From assembly GCF_019393635.1 (NCBI RefSeq), contig NC_057867.1, positions 67,335,492-67,399,491 of the forward strand: DNA of 64,000 bases, in the 5' to 3' direction. The stretch comes from Dromiciops gliroides (Eukaryota; Chordata; Mammalia; Microbiotheria; Microbiotheriidae). Made by a program: the position numbers and the translations under genes. A model generated the notes under the pieces. The model ran no database searches. It had not been told where the DNA came from and saw only the letters and a list, made by a program, of their open reading frames with translations. Every line of letters starts with the position of its first letter. Positions within the stretch are counted from its first letter, which is position 1. Shown in pieces: positions 1 to 10,239 of the stretch.

Positions 1-554
1 CAAATGATATATTCCATGACAATGGGAAACAACCTTTGGGGAGTTTATGTTTCTGTTTTATTCCCTTATTTCATACTAAATACCAGATGATCATTGAATA
101 AAATGACCTTGCTGGTTATATCTATCAAAGAATCTTGTGTGATTGAAGCATATACATACACGGGGAATGCATTGTTGGAAAGCAATGTTGCCTATTGCTT
201 TCTTGGCTTGTGTGACTGTGTAATGGAAAACTGTTAGTGAAAGCCTGCCCATTCTCTCATATTTTCATCAAGGATCAGCCACACTCATGCATTAGTGAGG
301 TCCCAGCAAAATGGTTAAGCAGTGGTATGCTTATCGCTTGTGGTTTCCTTGGGGTAACCAACTAGCTTCTAGTGTCGTAACAGCCAAGGCTCTAATTCTG
401 GGTAGAAAAACCTCTCTTGGGGCCCATTACTGGTTTTTGTTGAAAACAACCTGCACGTTAGATGCTTTGGGTCCATATATCATCAGCAGCATCACCCATA
501 ATCACTGTTAACATCATCATAGCTTCTATATCTTTAGCCCTTGTTAAACCCCTG
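1..554. other. unclassified sequence
   Basis: No repeat family, splice-like coding block or long frame is recognisable. The 66-codon frame at 311-511 resembles no protein I know. Confidence 0.5.
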
Positions 555-780
555 TTTTAAACCCCTTCGTTTTATAGATAGGGGAAATGGGGCCCAGAGA
601 GACAGAGACAGAGACATACAGAAAGACAGAGACAGAGAGACAGAGACAGAGAGACAGAGAGAGGACACAGGATATGTGTCAGGTTGTCTAGATAGGAAGT
701 AGCAGGGTTGTTCTGACCAAATTCCAAGGCCTCAGATTCCAAACACAGCATTCCAGTCGTTCTCCTATATGTTACTTAAA
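555..780 (-). repeat. CORE-SINE (MIR-like) with internal microsatellite
   Basis: The reverse of a MIR-type SINE is seen: a 'tttatagataggggaaat' block, then 'ggcccagagag', then a degraded tRNA-like end. The GAGACA microsatellite has grown at its 'gagag' step and split the copy. Confidence 0.55.
595..663. repeat. (GAGACA)n microsatellite
   Basis: About eleven imperfect GAGACA/GAGAGACA units in a row, embedded in the SINE at 555-780. Confidence 0.9.
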
Positions 781-915
781 GCCTGTCCCCTCTCTGGCTC
801 TATGTTTTCTAGCTTTGGGCAAATTGTTTCAGTTTTCCTATGGATGTCATATGGACAGACAATGCACAGAAAAGTCCTAGGGTCTATAACTTACAATTCT
901 TAAGAGATTATTTAA

Positions 916-1072
916 GGGGCAGCTAGGTGGCGCAGTGGATAAAGTACTAGTCCTGGATTCAGGAGTACCTGAGTTCAAATCCAGCCTCAGACACTTGACA
1001 CTCACTAGCTGTGTGTCCCTGGGCAAGTCACTTAACCCCCATTGCCCTGCAAAAAAAAAAAAAGAGAGAGAG
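916..1072 (+). mobile_element. tRNA-derived marsupial SINE (WSINE-like)
   Basis: Head ggggcagctaggtggcgcag, a B-box-like 'gagttcaaatcc', a body ending 'gggcaagtcacttaacc' and an A-rich tail. The 13-bp TSD agagattatttaa lies at 903-915 and 1073-1085, so the insertion is full length and fairly young. Confidence 0.93.
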
Positions 1073-1225
1073 AGAGATTATTTAATTCAAGCTTTTCATT
1101 TTGTAGCTGAGGTCTCCACAGAAGAAGTTATTCACTTTCTTGAGGTCATATATGGGATTGATATGAAGAACAAAGTTATAGAGGGTTCAGTGATGGAAAA
1201 GGGTTTTTCCAGTATATTTCTTCTG

Positions 1226-1610
1226 CTCAATAAAGATTTACTGACCACCTACCTTGTGCCCTGCATTGTGTTAGGAGATCTGGAAGATTCCAAGGCAATA
1301 TGACATAGTCTTCTAGTAGCTCATAGTCTAGTAGGAGAGATAATAAGACAGGGGAATCAAGCTGAATGTGATGTACCTTAGGAGAAATACAACTCAAGCA
1401 TCACCAGGGTGCAGAGGAAGGAGAAATTATTTCTAATTGAAAATCAAGGAAGGCTTCGTGGAAGATGTGGCCTTTGAGAGGAACTTTTTGAAAGATGGGT
1501 AGGATTTTGATAAACAGAAATGGTGGGGGTAGGGGAAGAAATAAATGGTGTGAACAAAGGCATAAAGCCTGGAAAGATGTTTGGGGACCAAGGAATAGTT
1601 CCATTTGGGA
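1226..1610 (-). repeat. L2 LINE 3' region, antisense
   Basis: Starts 'ataaagatttactgaccacc' and 'ttgtgttagg', which is the reverse of the L2 3' end. It then runs through the diagnostic 'aaggcttcgtggaagatgtg' and 'aaaggcataaagcctgg' blocks of the L2 3' region. Confidence 0.6.
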
Positions 1611-1614
1611 CTGA

Positions 1615-1858
1615 GAGCTGCAATGGACCTTTTTGATTATCTAGTCCAATCTTCTATCTAGAGTGTCCCCGAAGTCTTGGTACAGTTCTAAGCTATTAAA
1701 GTTTACAACCACACCAAGACTTTTGGGACACCACTTTTGGGCTAGGGAGGTTGCATGATTGCCCAGTCATACAGATCATGTGCCGTGAACCCAGGATTCC
1801 AACCTAGGTCTTTTGACTTCAGATCGAGCATTCTTTCCTCTATTCCATCTAGCCTTCA
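1615..1858 (-). repeat. CORE-SINE (MIR-like), split by a MITE
   Basis: 'ttatctagtccaatcttct' is followed, after the palindromic insert, by 'ggaggttgcatgattgccc' and 'ccaggattccaacctaggt'. The reverse tRNA-like end finishes near 1858. Confidence 0.6.
1663..1731. mobile_element. 69-bp palindromic MITE
   Basis: The left arm beginning gtgtccccgaagtcttggt and the right arm ending accaagacttttgggacac pair over about 30 bp with about 8 mismatches, leaving a loop of only ~9 bases. The form is that of a miniature Tc1/mariner-type element such as human MADE1. It sits inside the MIR-like SINE at 1615-1858, so it is younger than that SINE. The superfamily is inferred from size and palindromy only. Confidence 0.7.
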
Positions 1859-2454
1859 GGGCTGTGATGCTGCCATATTTAGCTAGGGCAAATGTGGGCT
1901 CAAAGTGGGCTATCATATCCTAGAGATGCTATTCAGTATATCCAATTCAAATCAATTCACCAAGTATTTATTGAGCATTTATTCTGTGCTCAGTGAAGGA
2001 AACTATTAGTAACCTCTAGGTGACTGGTAGGTATGATTATATTCTCTTTTTCCAATGGTTGGTTATATGATAGGGTGTATGGGGTATTTCCACAAGGAGG
2101 AATTCCTCACTTTGTCACTAGGGGATAGGGCTGGAGGCAGAGGGTTTGGGGGGTAGGGAGGTTGCAGAGCTAAAAAATCACTGAAGGATAGGTGGGGGTG
2201 GCAGGGAGTTGGGACCTAGAGGGCAACACTTGGCAGTGAGATCAATTGCTACAGCCTTATGAAGTTGGTGGAGAATCCCTGGATTGTGTAATTTGCTTAA
2301 ATTCCCATAAGCAGTAGAGTCAATGCCTAATTCTTAGTCCTTAAGTCCCTGTTCATGGGCCCATTATGAGTGAGGTTGCTCCTGGGACTTTGTTGAACTC
2401 AGAGGGCTGTGACTTTTTTTGGTCTTAAATGTGCAAATTGAGTCTATGTTCCAT
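1859..2454. other. unclassified, with a short L2 tail
   Basis: 'caagtatttattgagcattt' at about 1959-1978 is the reverse of an L2/MIR 3' end. The rest, including G-rich 2120-2230, matches nothing I recognise and has no useful frame. Confidence 0.45.
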
Positions 2455-2645
2455 GCCAAGCATGGTGAATCAGGAAACACAATGGTTTGAATTCCGAAGA
2501 TGTGGATCCAGAGGCCACGTCCTTGATATCTGACCTTGGGCAAATCACTTAATTTCTTTGGGCTTTGGTAAAATCAATTGGTTAGATGAGATGATCTCTA
2601 AGGTCCCTTTCAATCTAAATCCCAAGATCCAGTGAAGCCTGAGCC
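2455..2645 (+). repeat. CORE-SINE with CR1/L3-like tail
   Basis: 'gaccttgggcaaatcactta' is followed by a core-like block and the tail 'gatctctaaggtccctttca', the same tail that has expanded into minisatellites elsewhere in the window. Confidence 0.6.
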
Positions 2646-2729
2646 TGGGAGAGACTTAGCTTCAGGCCCCCAGGAGAGTCTGCTTACTGAGTGGAAAGGC
2701 TTTTCAGATTAGTGAACCTCTCAGGATAA

Positions 2730-3085
2730 CAGAGGCTTCAAGCTGAAAGGAACCTCAGAAGGCATCTGAGTCCACTCCCTATCTGAACAGGAATCTTTTC
2801 TACAGTATCCCTAGCAAGAGGTCATTAGAGTTTATTCTAAAGATAGTAAACCCACTATGTCCCAAGGCAGTCTATTCATTAATGAACAACTCTCATCATT
2901 GGGAAGTTTTTCCAGACATCAAGCTGAAATGGAACTCTCTGTACTTTCTAGCATTCCATCCCCATTTTTTCCTCTGGCCAAGCAGGACAATTCTAACTCT
3001 TTTTTTCACATGACTAGCCTTTGAATACTTAAAGATAATGATTCCCACCCCTCACCCTACCATTCCACAAAAAGGGTCTTCTGGT
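2730..3085 (-). repeat. CR1/L3 LINE 3' end, antisense
   Basis: 'aagctgaaaggaacctcaga' near the left and 'gggaagtttttccagacatc' in the middle are the reverse of the 3' region of CR1/L3 elements. A second copy of the same segment lies at 18727-19090. Confidence 0.6.
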
Positions 3086-3262
3086 CTTCCTCCCACAAAC
3101 CTCAATCCACTCCAGTTTGTCCTCCACTCAGCTGCCAAAGTTATCTTTCTGAAGTGCAGGTTTGACCATGCTACCTTACTACTCAGTAAAGTCCAGTGAG
3201 GTCATCTTACTAGATTCAGCTCCATGTTTTAATCTGTCATTCAATGTGGTTGCTATCCCACC
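3086..3262 (+). repeat. L2 LINE fragment
   Basis: 'ctccactcagctgccaaag' and 'gtttgaccatgctacctt' follow the sense L2 3' consensus as I know it. Confidence 0.5.
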
Positions 3263-3600
3263 TAACCATGTGCCACCTACAAATTTGAAAAGCTTTAATA
3301 CAACTTATTGAGGAACAAGTTAAAGAGCATAGGCCAAAAGAGAGATTCCTGGGACTCGCCGCAAGGGACCTCTCTTTGTGTTGACATCAAACCTTTGTGA
3401 TGATTTAGTCATTTAGCCAGTTCTAAATCCATTTAACTGAACTATATTACTTAACTCCTACAAGGATATTGTGAGAGACTAATCAAATGCTTTTCTGAAA
3501 TCAAGGTAAACTATATGTCTGCAACATTACTCCGAGGTAGTCCTAGTTACCTTTTCTTAAAGAAAATGTGACGAGTCTGGCATGCTCTGACCTGGATAAG
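3263..3600 (-). repeat. CR1/L3 LINE reverse-transcriptase segment, antisense
   Basis: 'ctgggactcgccgcaaggga', 'tagccagttctaaatccatt' and 'caaatgcttttctgaaatca' read in reverse as the RT region of CR1/L3 elements. Heavily decayed. It may belong to the same insertion as 2730-3085, with an L2 piece between. Confidence 0.5.
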
Positions 3601-3655
3601 AAGGAAACATTTATTAAGCACCTACTATATGCCAGATTGGTAATACATACCTTGG

Positions 3656-3800
3656 AGTGTATGGGGTGTTCAGGGAGGACTAGCACCTCTGGTTTAAGGG
3701 CTTGCTGAGCCCTTTTCAGGGCTGCTCACTCACGTGGTGTCTATCTGTCCCCCTACTCTCACCTGTGGCTCCAAGAAGCTGTAGCAGCCATATCCTGGTA
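3656..3800 (-). repeat. LTR-like segment shared with the Gypsy fossil
   Basis: The reverse complement matches 37741-37891 for about 150 bp: 'ctgctacagctt', 'ccacaggtgagag', 'gacagatagacacca', 'gaaaagggctcagcaagccc' and 'ctccctgaacacccca'. Because the other copy lies just after a Ty3/Gypsy-type integrase fossil, I infer a solo LTR or LTR fragment of the same family. Confidence 0.5.
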
Positions 3801-3864
3801 AAACTATCTTGGCAGACAGGCTAAGCCAGGCTAAGGGTAACCAATCTCAAAACCATTGGAGAAT

Positions 3865-4187
3865 TAGTAAGATGTCTTCTACAAGCACGTGAAGACTTTC
3901 CCCAGTGGAATGGGCAGATGAAAACAGTTCATTCCGACAGCCATGAATGAAGCTGAAGGAGGTGTTGGCGCACTTAGAACTTGGTCAGACATCAGAGACA
4001 CCAAGGTCATCCACTGCATCCTGGGTCATCACCAGTCATCTTGACTTTTGTTTTGCTACTTTCTCTGGAGGAAAGAGTGAGGCTGATGACTTTTGTACAA
4101 TTCTATGTCACTTAAATCTAATTCAAGTGTAAATCAAGATATAGCCCCATGATCTCACTGGTCCTCTTCTAAAATGAAGGATGAACA
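3865..4187 (+). repeat. SINE with long unique body (modular family)
   Basis: Its second half ('ctggaggaaagagtgaggct', 'gtcctcttctaaaatgaagg') is shared with the composite SINEs at 17254-17552 and 48802-49090, but the first half here is not a tRNA head. It seems to be an alternative front module on the same 3' body. Confidence 0.6.
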
Positions 4188-4435
4188 ACTAGGTCTTGGG
4201 CATGGTGCTAAATTGGGCACGTGCAAATATTGTCTCATCTGATCCTCATAACGACCCTTTGAAGTAGGTACTGTTTTCTCCTCTTTACAGTTGAGGAACG
4301 TGAGGCAGACAGAAGTTAAGTGACTCGCCCAGAGTCATACAATCAGGAAGTATCTGAGACTGGATTTGAGCTCAGATCTTCATGACTCCAGGGCCAGCAC
4401 TCTATCCACTGTGCCACCTTGCTAACTCTCAATAA
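4188..4435 (-). repeat. CORE-SINE, near full length
   Basis: Runs from 'ggcatggtgctaaattgggc' through 'ctcctctttacagttgagg' to the reversed tRNA-like head 'tatccactgtgccacctt'. Confidence 0.7.
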
Positions 4436-4454
4436 AACCAGATGGGTAAGACCA

Positions 4455-4665
4455 TACTGATTATTTGTAACCATAACATCATAGATTCAAAGCTGAGAGT
4501 TATTTCAGCCCAACACTCTCATTTTATAGGCAAGGAAACTGAGTGGCAGGGTTGATGTGGCTAACCTAATGTTTATACAGCTAGTAAGTGGCAGAGCCAA
4601 GTTTTGAACCCAGGTCCTCTGACTTGAAATTCACCACTCTTTCTGCTACATCATGCAATGTCCCA
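4455..4665 (-). repeat. CORE-SINE
   Basis: 'cattttataggcaaggaaac', 'cagctagtaagtggcagagc' and 'gaacccaggtcctctgactt' give a second reversed copy next to the one at 4188-4435. Confidence 0.7.
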
Positions 4666-4769
4666 TCTCCCTTCTCAGTGCTTCCTCTTCTAGGTGTTCC
4701 CTAACCATCCCTTTAATAATAAACTCTATTCTTCTGCCAGGAATTGAAGCCAGGTTCACCAGGCTATGA

Positions 4770-5010
4770 TTTACACACTTAATCTCTTCCCTCCTTTGAA
4801 AACTGTCACAGCACTGGCCTTTCTCCAATCCTGCAGCACCTCTCCTATTCTTCATGACCTTTCAAAGATCAAAGACAGTGGTTTGGCAATCACAAGGATC
4901 AGTTCTTTCAGTGTCCTGGAATATCGTTTGCCTGCTATGAATGCTCTCTCCCCATTGAGATTTGGTATCATCTCCCTCTGTCCTTTCCAACTTAAAGATC
5001 ATTGTACTTG
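4770..5010 (-). repeat. CR1/L3-like LINE fragment, antisense
   Basis: 'ttctccaatcctgcagcacc', 'catgacctttcaaagatcaa' and 'ggtttggcaatcacaaggat' match the reverse of a CR1/L3 coding segment as I remember it. Frames here are broken. Confidence 0.4.
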
Positions 5011-5111
5011 ACAGAGAAAGCAGAGACAAATCAAGGGTTAAGCAGCAATTACTTCTCTGTGTTATTTATTATTGTTATGCCATCTATACTTGGCAAGAGG
5101 TCTGGTCACTT

Positions 5112-5600
5112 CTTCAAGGCAGGTAGGTAGCTAGTAGATAGCACACTGGACTTGAAATCAGGAAGATCTGGGTTTAAATTTCCCTCCACCAAGGTACTTA
5201 ATAGCTAGGGGACCCTGGGCAAGTCACTTCATCTTTCTCAGCTTCAGTTTACCCATCTGTCAAATGGGGACATATTGAGGAGCAAATGAGATGATAACAT
5301 ATGTAAAGTGCTTTGCAAATCTTAAAGTGCTATAATTGTTGTTTAGTTATTGTAGTTGTGTCTGATTCACTGTGACCCCATTTGGGGTCTTCTTGGCAAA
5401 GATACTGGAGTAGTGTTCCATTTCCTTTTCCAGCTTATTTTACTGATGAGGAAATTGAGGCAAACAGGTGTGCCTAGGGTCACATGGCTTGTCTGAGGCC
5501 AGATTTGAACCCAGGAAGATGATTCTTTCCAACTCCAGACCCAGAAGCTGCAGTGCCCCCTAGCGGCCTCTCTAGTGCTTATAGAAATGTTGGCTATTAT
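5112..5600 (+). repeat. CORE-SINE (MAR1-like), split by another SINE
   Basis: Head 'tagatagcacactggactt', then 'accctgggcaagtcacttca' and tail 'gtaaagtgctttgcaaat'. The tail breaks off near 5334 and seems to resume at about 5572 ('gtgcttatagaaatgttggc'), on the far side of the RTE-tailed SINE. Confidence 0.65.
5335..5570 (-). mobile_element. tRNA-RTE SINE
   Basis: 'ttgtgtctgattcactgtga', 'ccccatttggggtcttcttg' and 'gcaaagatactggagtagtg' form an RTE/BovB-like 3' module read in reverse, followed by the reversed tRNA part ending 'ccccctagcggcc'. The same module occurs at 60205-60462. Confidence 0.7.
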
Positions 5601-6494
5601 TGCTATTATCCTCCCCTTTCCCCCAACATAGCTAAAAGCAAACACCACCTTTGGGGTCTGCAGCACTCCTTTTGCACCTCATTCCAAGCCTTGCTTCAGA
5701 CACTGGTGATGCTGCTCTTCCTGGACTCTGCCATACTCTTATTTTATTCTCCATCACCTTCCATTGCTTCCATCTTCTGTACATGCCTTTTTGGAACCTG
5801 AGCAAAATTTGAATCTAAGAACTAAAGCCTAGAAATGATTTCCCTGGAGACATACATGATTATCATCATGGGAATATGACAATGAGTTCCAATGATGATG
5901 TCTCCTGGCCACCTGGGCTTTCTTGCTTTCACAGACATGAGCACATGTGGCAAGCAAGGCAGGGAGCATTATTCCCATTTGCTGTAAGAAGAGCCTGAGG
6001 TCTGGACAGTGACTTGGCCAAGGTCACCCCAGGGAGTTGGTGGCTAAGCCAGGATGGGATTCCACATTTCCTCACCCAGTGCTCCCTTAGTTGCCACTGC
6101 TGCCATAAGTAAAGGAGCCCTTAGTTACTGAGGCCCTTGCAAAAATGTGCATTTTCTGCCCTCTGTTGCTAGTTCAGTTCTCAGTGTGATTCTGTTGGCA
6201 AAAAGTTTGCATCCTGTAAAATCATTATGTTGTTGTACTGTGTTCTCTCTCAGGTTTGCTTAAATATCTGTCTTGGGGGGTGGGAGGGAGATGTAGCTGG
6301 AAATGATTGTAGAATAAGAAGGGTAATGGCATCAATGCAACTTTATAAGAAACCAAGTACAGTTGATGTAAAACAACAACAACAACAAAAACCCCCTGCA
6401 CTGACATTTGCTAAGACTGTGCAGTGACAGCCTGTTGCTCATTCTTTGGTTCCGCTTAGTCCAGCGATCTGACATCTGGAGTTATAGAGAGGGT
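5601..6494. other. mostly unclassified, one short CORE-SINE
   Basis: 5970-6095 has 'gacttggccaaggtcacccc' in reversed MIR style. 6373-6390 holds a short CAA run. Nothing else is recognised. Confidence 0.45.
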
Positions 6495-6640
6495 TAGAGG
6501 TTACTAAAGGCCTTAGAAATCCAGTCCAACCCCTCGTTTCACAGACGAGGAAACTGAGGTTCACAGAGTTGAGTGAATTGTCCAAGGTCACCCCACCGGG
6601 TGAGCGTCAGATCCAGATCGCCTGCCTCTACAGGGGAAAA
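6495..6640 (-). repeat. CORE-SINE
   Basis: 'cagacgaggaaactgaggtt' and 'ccaaggtcaccccaccgg' are visible. It is GC-richer than its neighbours. Confidence 0.6.
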
Positions 6641-7002
6641 CAAGAGAAAACTTGAATTTACCCTTCCCCCAGGGTGAAGGGACACATTTTCCCACCCTCC
6701 AAGGGATTGCACTTGCCCACCCTCTCCCAATGAGCTATGTGAGAACTGGGTTCCTGGGCTTTCCCGAGGAACAGTGCCAGCTGAGCAATGTGCCAGGGCC
6801 TAGCTACTACCTGCCAGCACAGCCGTGTGGGTCTAGGAGAAAGGAGCAAGTGTGTGGCTCCTGTTCCAAACAGGACACAGGGCCTGCTGGGTGACCAGAC
6901 TGTGAGGTTCCCCCGGCCTTCACCAGATGGCAGCATTGCAGTGTCAATTAGCAAGAAAATCAGGAGGGACAAAGAATAAGTCGAGTTAGCAAGTCTTAAA
7001 TC
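6641..7002. other. unclassified
   Basis: Overlapping frames of 80 (+) and 115 (-) codons exist, but neither shows a known motif or a plausible start or splice context. No repeat is recognised. Confidence 0.45.
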
Positions 7003-7375
7003 CACAGGATCATAGATTCAGAGCTGTCAAGGACCTTAGACATAATTTGGTGCAACTTCTTCATTTTACAAAAAAAGAAACTGAGGTCCAGAAAGGAGGG
7101 AGTGACTTGTCCAAGGTGATGCAGCAAGTAAGTAGTAGGGCCAAGATTTGAACCCAAACCTTCTTACTCCAATTCCAGGGCTTCTTTTCTGGGTTTTAGT
7201 TTCCTCATTTATAAAATTAGGCAGTTAAAAGACATCTCATAATTTAAAGCCAGAAGAGATATCAGAGATTATCTTATCCAAACCCCAAGGTACTTGATCA
7301 AGGTCTCACAGCTAGTATATTTGAACCCCCATCTTCTAACCTAAACCCAGAGTTCATTCTACTATCCCACAGGCT
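7003..7375 (-). repeat. two adjacent CORE-SINE copies
   Basis: Copy one is 7003-7195 ('atcatagattcagagctgtc', 'gtgacttgtccaaggtgatg'). Copy two is 7230-7375 ('aattaaagccagaagagata'-type start, 'aggtctcacagctagtatat'). Confidence 0.6.
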
Positions 7376-7629
7376 AAGCCTCCCTCCTTGTCCCCAGGTC
7401 CCCGAATTGCTTAGAGCTTGTACAGGTAGGATGAAGATTGCTTAAGCTCTGCTTGAATCATTTGGGCAAGAGGAGAAGAGACAGAGGAGTTATGGGGGGA
7501 CCTGGAGCAGGGTTGGGTGACTTCACTGGGTGCCTGTCTATGGCAGGCTGAGGTGGTGGCCAACCTGCTGTTCTCCATCAGCTCCATATAGCCAGGGGTA
7601 CACTCTGAGGCATATGGGGATCGTGTTAA
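7376..7629. other. unclassified
   Basis: No recognisable repeat or coding signal. Confidence 0.4.
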
Positions 7630-7870
7630 CAGTTAACAAGCAGTGATTAAATGTCTGTTCTGGCCTAGGCACTGTTCCAGGAGCCCAAACGTGAAGCAGT
7701 CCCTGCTCTCAAGCTTACATCCTATGGGCAGTGGGAGTGAGAATCATGTGTGCATATATAAGAACACATAAAATATAGAGCAAATAAATTCAAGATCGAT
7801 ATTCGGGGTAGCAGCAGTTGGGGGGGCAGGAATCAGGAAAGGCTTCCCATGGGCTCATTTTTATAGGAAT
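7630..7870 (-). repeat. L2 LINE 3' end, antisense
   Basis: 'ctaggcactgttccaggagc', 'cagtccctgctctcaagctt' and 'aggaaaggcttcccatgggc' follow the reverse L2 order. Confidence 0.6.
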
Positions 7871-7929
7871 TGAAGGATTTTCAGATGTAGGGCAGGGCCT
7901 CATTCTTCCTTTCTAACTCAATGTCTCCT

Positions 7930-8075
7930 AGGAATTCTCCACTCAATCCTGGGTGACCTTGGGCAAATCACTTTACCTGTTTAAGGTCTCTGTTTCCTCA
8001 TCCATCAAATGAGGGAATTACATTAGACCATCTCTAAACTTCCTTTCCAGCTCTAAGTCTACAAGCTATAATACT
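7930..8075 (+). repeat. CORE-SINE with CR1/L3-like tail
   Basis: 'gtgaccttgggcaaatcact' runs into 'ttcctcatccatcaaatgag' and the tail 'ccagctctaagtctacaagc'. Confidence 0.6.
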
Positions 8076-8800
8076 GCGTTGAATGAATGAATGAATGAAA
8101 AAGTCTTTATGAAGTGCCTAGTAAATGCAGAGCTCTGTTAGGGCAGTGGCAGATTCAGAGATAAGTAAAATATGGTCCTAGTAGTGAGGCTAAGGAATAT
8201 ACTTCAATATACTTGCCCAAGCTTGCATTCCACTGACATGGCCTTTGAGAACACACCATGATTTGAGGGACATGTCAAGTGGAGGAAAGACTCATGGCCA
8301 ATGATCACACAAAGGCCCTCGTGGTCAATACATGAAGAGAGATACAGACGTAGCTCCTTGGAAGCTGAGAGGAGAGAGATCACTTCTCTGCAGGGGGCAA
8401 GATCAGTTTAGGGAGGGCTTCTTGCCTGTAAGAAATTCTGTGGGAAGAAATTGTGGGAGGAGGATCTAGTGTAGTGACTAACCACCAAAGGCAGGGAGGC
8501 AGGAAAGCCTGCTGCAGAAATGGGGAACAGTAAGCTGTCCATTTAGCCTGAGCATAGAGGGGGTGAAGAGGAAGTGGAGCCCAATTTGAGGGTTTTGAGT
8601 GCTAGGCTAGAGAATAGGCTACACAGGCAGCAGGGAGCCATGGGAGGCTTCAGAGCAGAACAATAACTGATTCTAGCAAAAGAGGAATCATTTGGCTCAT
8701 GCTGGATGGATCAGTGGCAGAAGAGAGCATGGAGGAGATCATTCAGGTGGGGGAGGCTGTTATGGTAATATAGACAGATGAAACAGCCTATCAAGTATTA
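8076..8800 (-). repeat. L2 LINE, antisense, longest copy here
   Basis: Starts with a GAAT run, the reverse of the TTCA-type L2 terminus, then 'cattccactgacatggcctt'. Further in, 'agggttttgagtgctaggct' and 'gggaggctgttatggtaat' correspond to the reverse of the L2 end-of-ORF region. Confidence 0.5.
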
Positions 8801-9814
8801 GCTTAGCTCTAGACAGCAACTTGGATCCAGGGTACAAAACTCAGGGGTCAGGAGAGAGCTGGAGGAAGGAAAGGAACTGGAAAATGGGGACAAGAGTTAC
8901 GAAAGAAAAACTTCCTTTACTTCTCAAATTCACCTAATTCCTACTCACCCTTAGACTCAAAGAAAACCTACCTTTTCAATCTATTTTTCCCACAATGCCT
9001 TGAGCAAGACTACCCCATTTCTCCTGTCAGCGTGTACACAGTGAAGAAAGAGTACTGACTTTGAGACTTAATGCCTGGCAGTGGGGGGCTGTGGGAAAAT
9101 TTTCAGGTTGCAGAGTCTGGCTTTGGTCCCAAAGCAAGCCTAAGGATCTTCTGGGGGTGGGGAGGGGATGCAGCCTGAGAAGGGTGGGGGCCCCACTGCA
9201 GCTGACTCCATTGAGTTGGCCACAATGGCTATTCAATTCGGTTCAATTCAGCAAGCAATTATCAGTCTATTGTAGTATGGATAGGGACAATATACTTAGC
9301 ACACACTCTCAGCTGTTTCTAATATTGCTCCTTTCTTCTGCCTTGGAGCAAGCAGCCTTACCGGGCCCATATCCAGATGTCAAAATAACACTGGTTTGGG
9401 GGGCTCTGCTACCCCCCTCAATGTCCCAGGGCAAACAATGTGGGCTCCTCCCAATTCTCTGGGGGAGGGGGCAGTCTCACTAGCTTCCCTGCCTTGAGAA
9501 GCAGCCTAGAGTAGCCTTGCCCTGGGGATGCTTCTGCAGACGCTTGCCGCCAACTGGAAGAGGTAGAAATTCTATCTGACTTTAAGGGGAGGTGGCAGTG
9601 CTCTCCTTCATGCAGAGACTCATGGGGGAATTGAAGGACAAGGCCTAGCTTCAGAGGATATAGAATCACAGACTCTAAGAACTAGAACCCAATACAAAGA
9701 TCAGTTACCTGGTTCAGTTCACTCATTTTGGACTAAGCCATGAAACTGCCAACAAACACAAACTATCAGAGCCCAAGTGGGTCTTAGAATTTCTCTAGTC
9801 CAGGAGTTTTGTGG
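8801..9814. other. mostly unclassified
   Basis: 8930-9010 may be a sense L2 scrap. The 140-codon frame at 9061-9483 has no recognisable domain, and two antisense frames overlap it, which is typical of GC-richer noncoding DNA. Confidence 0.4.
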
Positions 9815-9960
9815 ATTTCATGGGACTTAGTGTTGGAAAGGATTATAGAGAGGTTAAATGGCTTGCTCCAATTCAAAAGCTAGTTACTTAGGATAGAAGT
9901 AGGATTTTGCCTCTAAATTCCATTCCCTTTTTACACAGAAGGCCACTTCTAAGCTCTTAG
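9815..9960 (-). repeat. CORE-SINE
   Basis: 'gagaggttaaatggcttgct' and 'aaaagctagttacttagg' mark a decayed reversed copy. Confidence 0.45.
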
Positions 9961-10054
9961 CAAGACGATCAAATGAAAACCCATTGAGTACTGAAAGGCC
10001 ACATTCCTCATGTTCTCAAATATAAGGTTCAAATTTATAGTTAGGACTAATTTT

Positions 10055-10239
10055 CTAAGCAATGAGGTGCAGTGGGATGAGCACTGGGAAGGCAACCAGA
10101 ACACCTGGGTTCTTTTTCTTGCTCTGCCACAAATTCATGGTATAACTTTGAGCAAGTCATTTACACTATCTGGGCTTCAGTAACTTCCTCTGTAAAATGC
10201 GGGGGAGGGGTGGGGGTGGGGTGTTGCATCAGACAATGG
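10055..10239 (+). repeat. CORE-SINE that runs into a minisatellite
   Basis: 'cacctgggttctttttcttg', 'tttgagcaagtcatttacac' and 'ctctgtaaaatgcggggg' give the SINE. Its CR1/L3-like tail ('aaggtccttccccagctctg') continues directly into the tandem array. Confidence 0.65.

Noticed and set aside
2730-2900. First read as a MIR-type SINE because of the 'aggaacctcagaaggcatct' block
   Set aside because: The following 'gggaagtttttccagacatc' segment and the parallel copy at 18727 fit a CR1/L3 3' end much better.
8076-8800. Possible novel dispersed family starting 'tttatgaagtgcctagtaaa'
   Set aside because: Comparison with the other reversed copies (19295, 43983, 46815) shows this is the reverse of the L2 LINE 3' end.
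9061-9483. 140-codon plus-strand frame
   Set aside because: No recognisable motif, no upstream promoter or splice context, and antisense frames of similar length overlap it.
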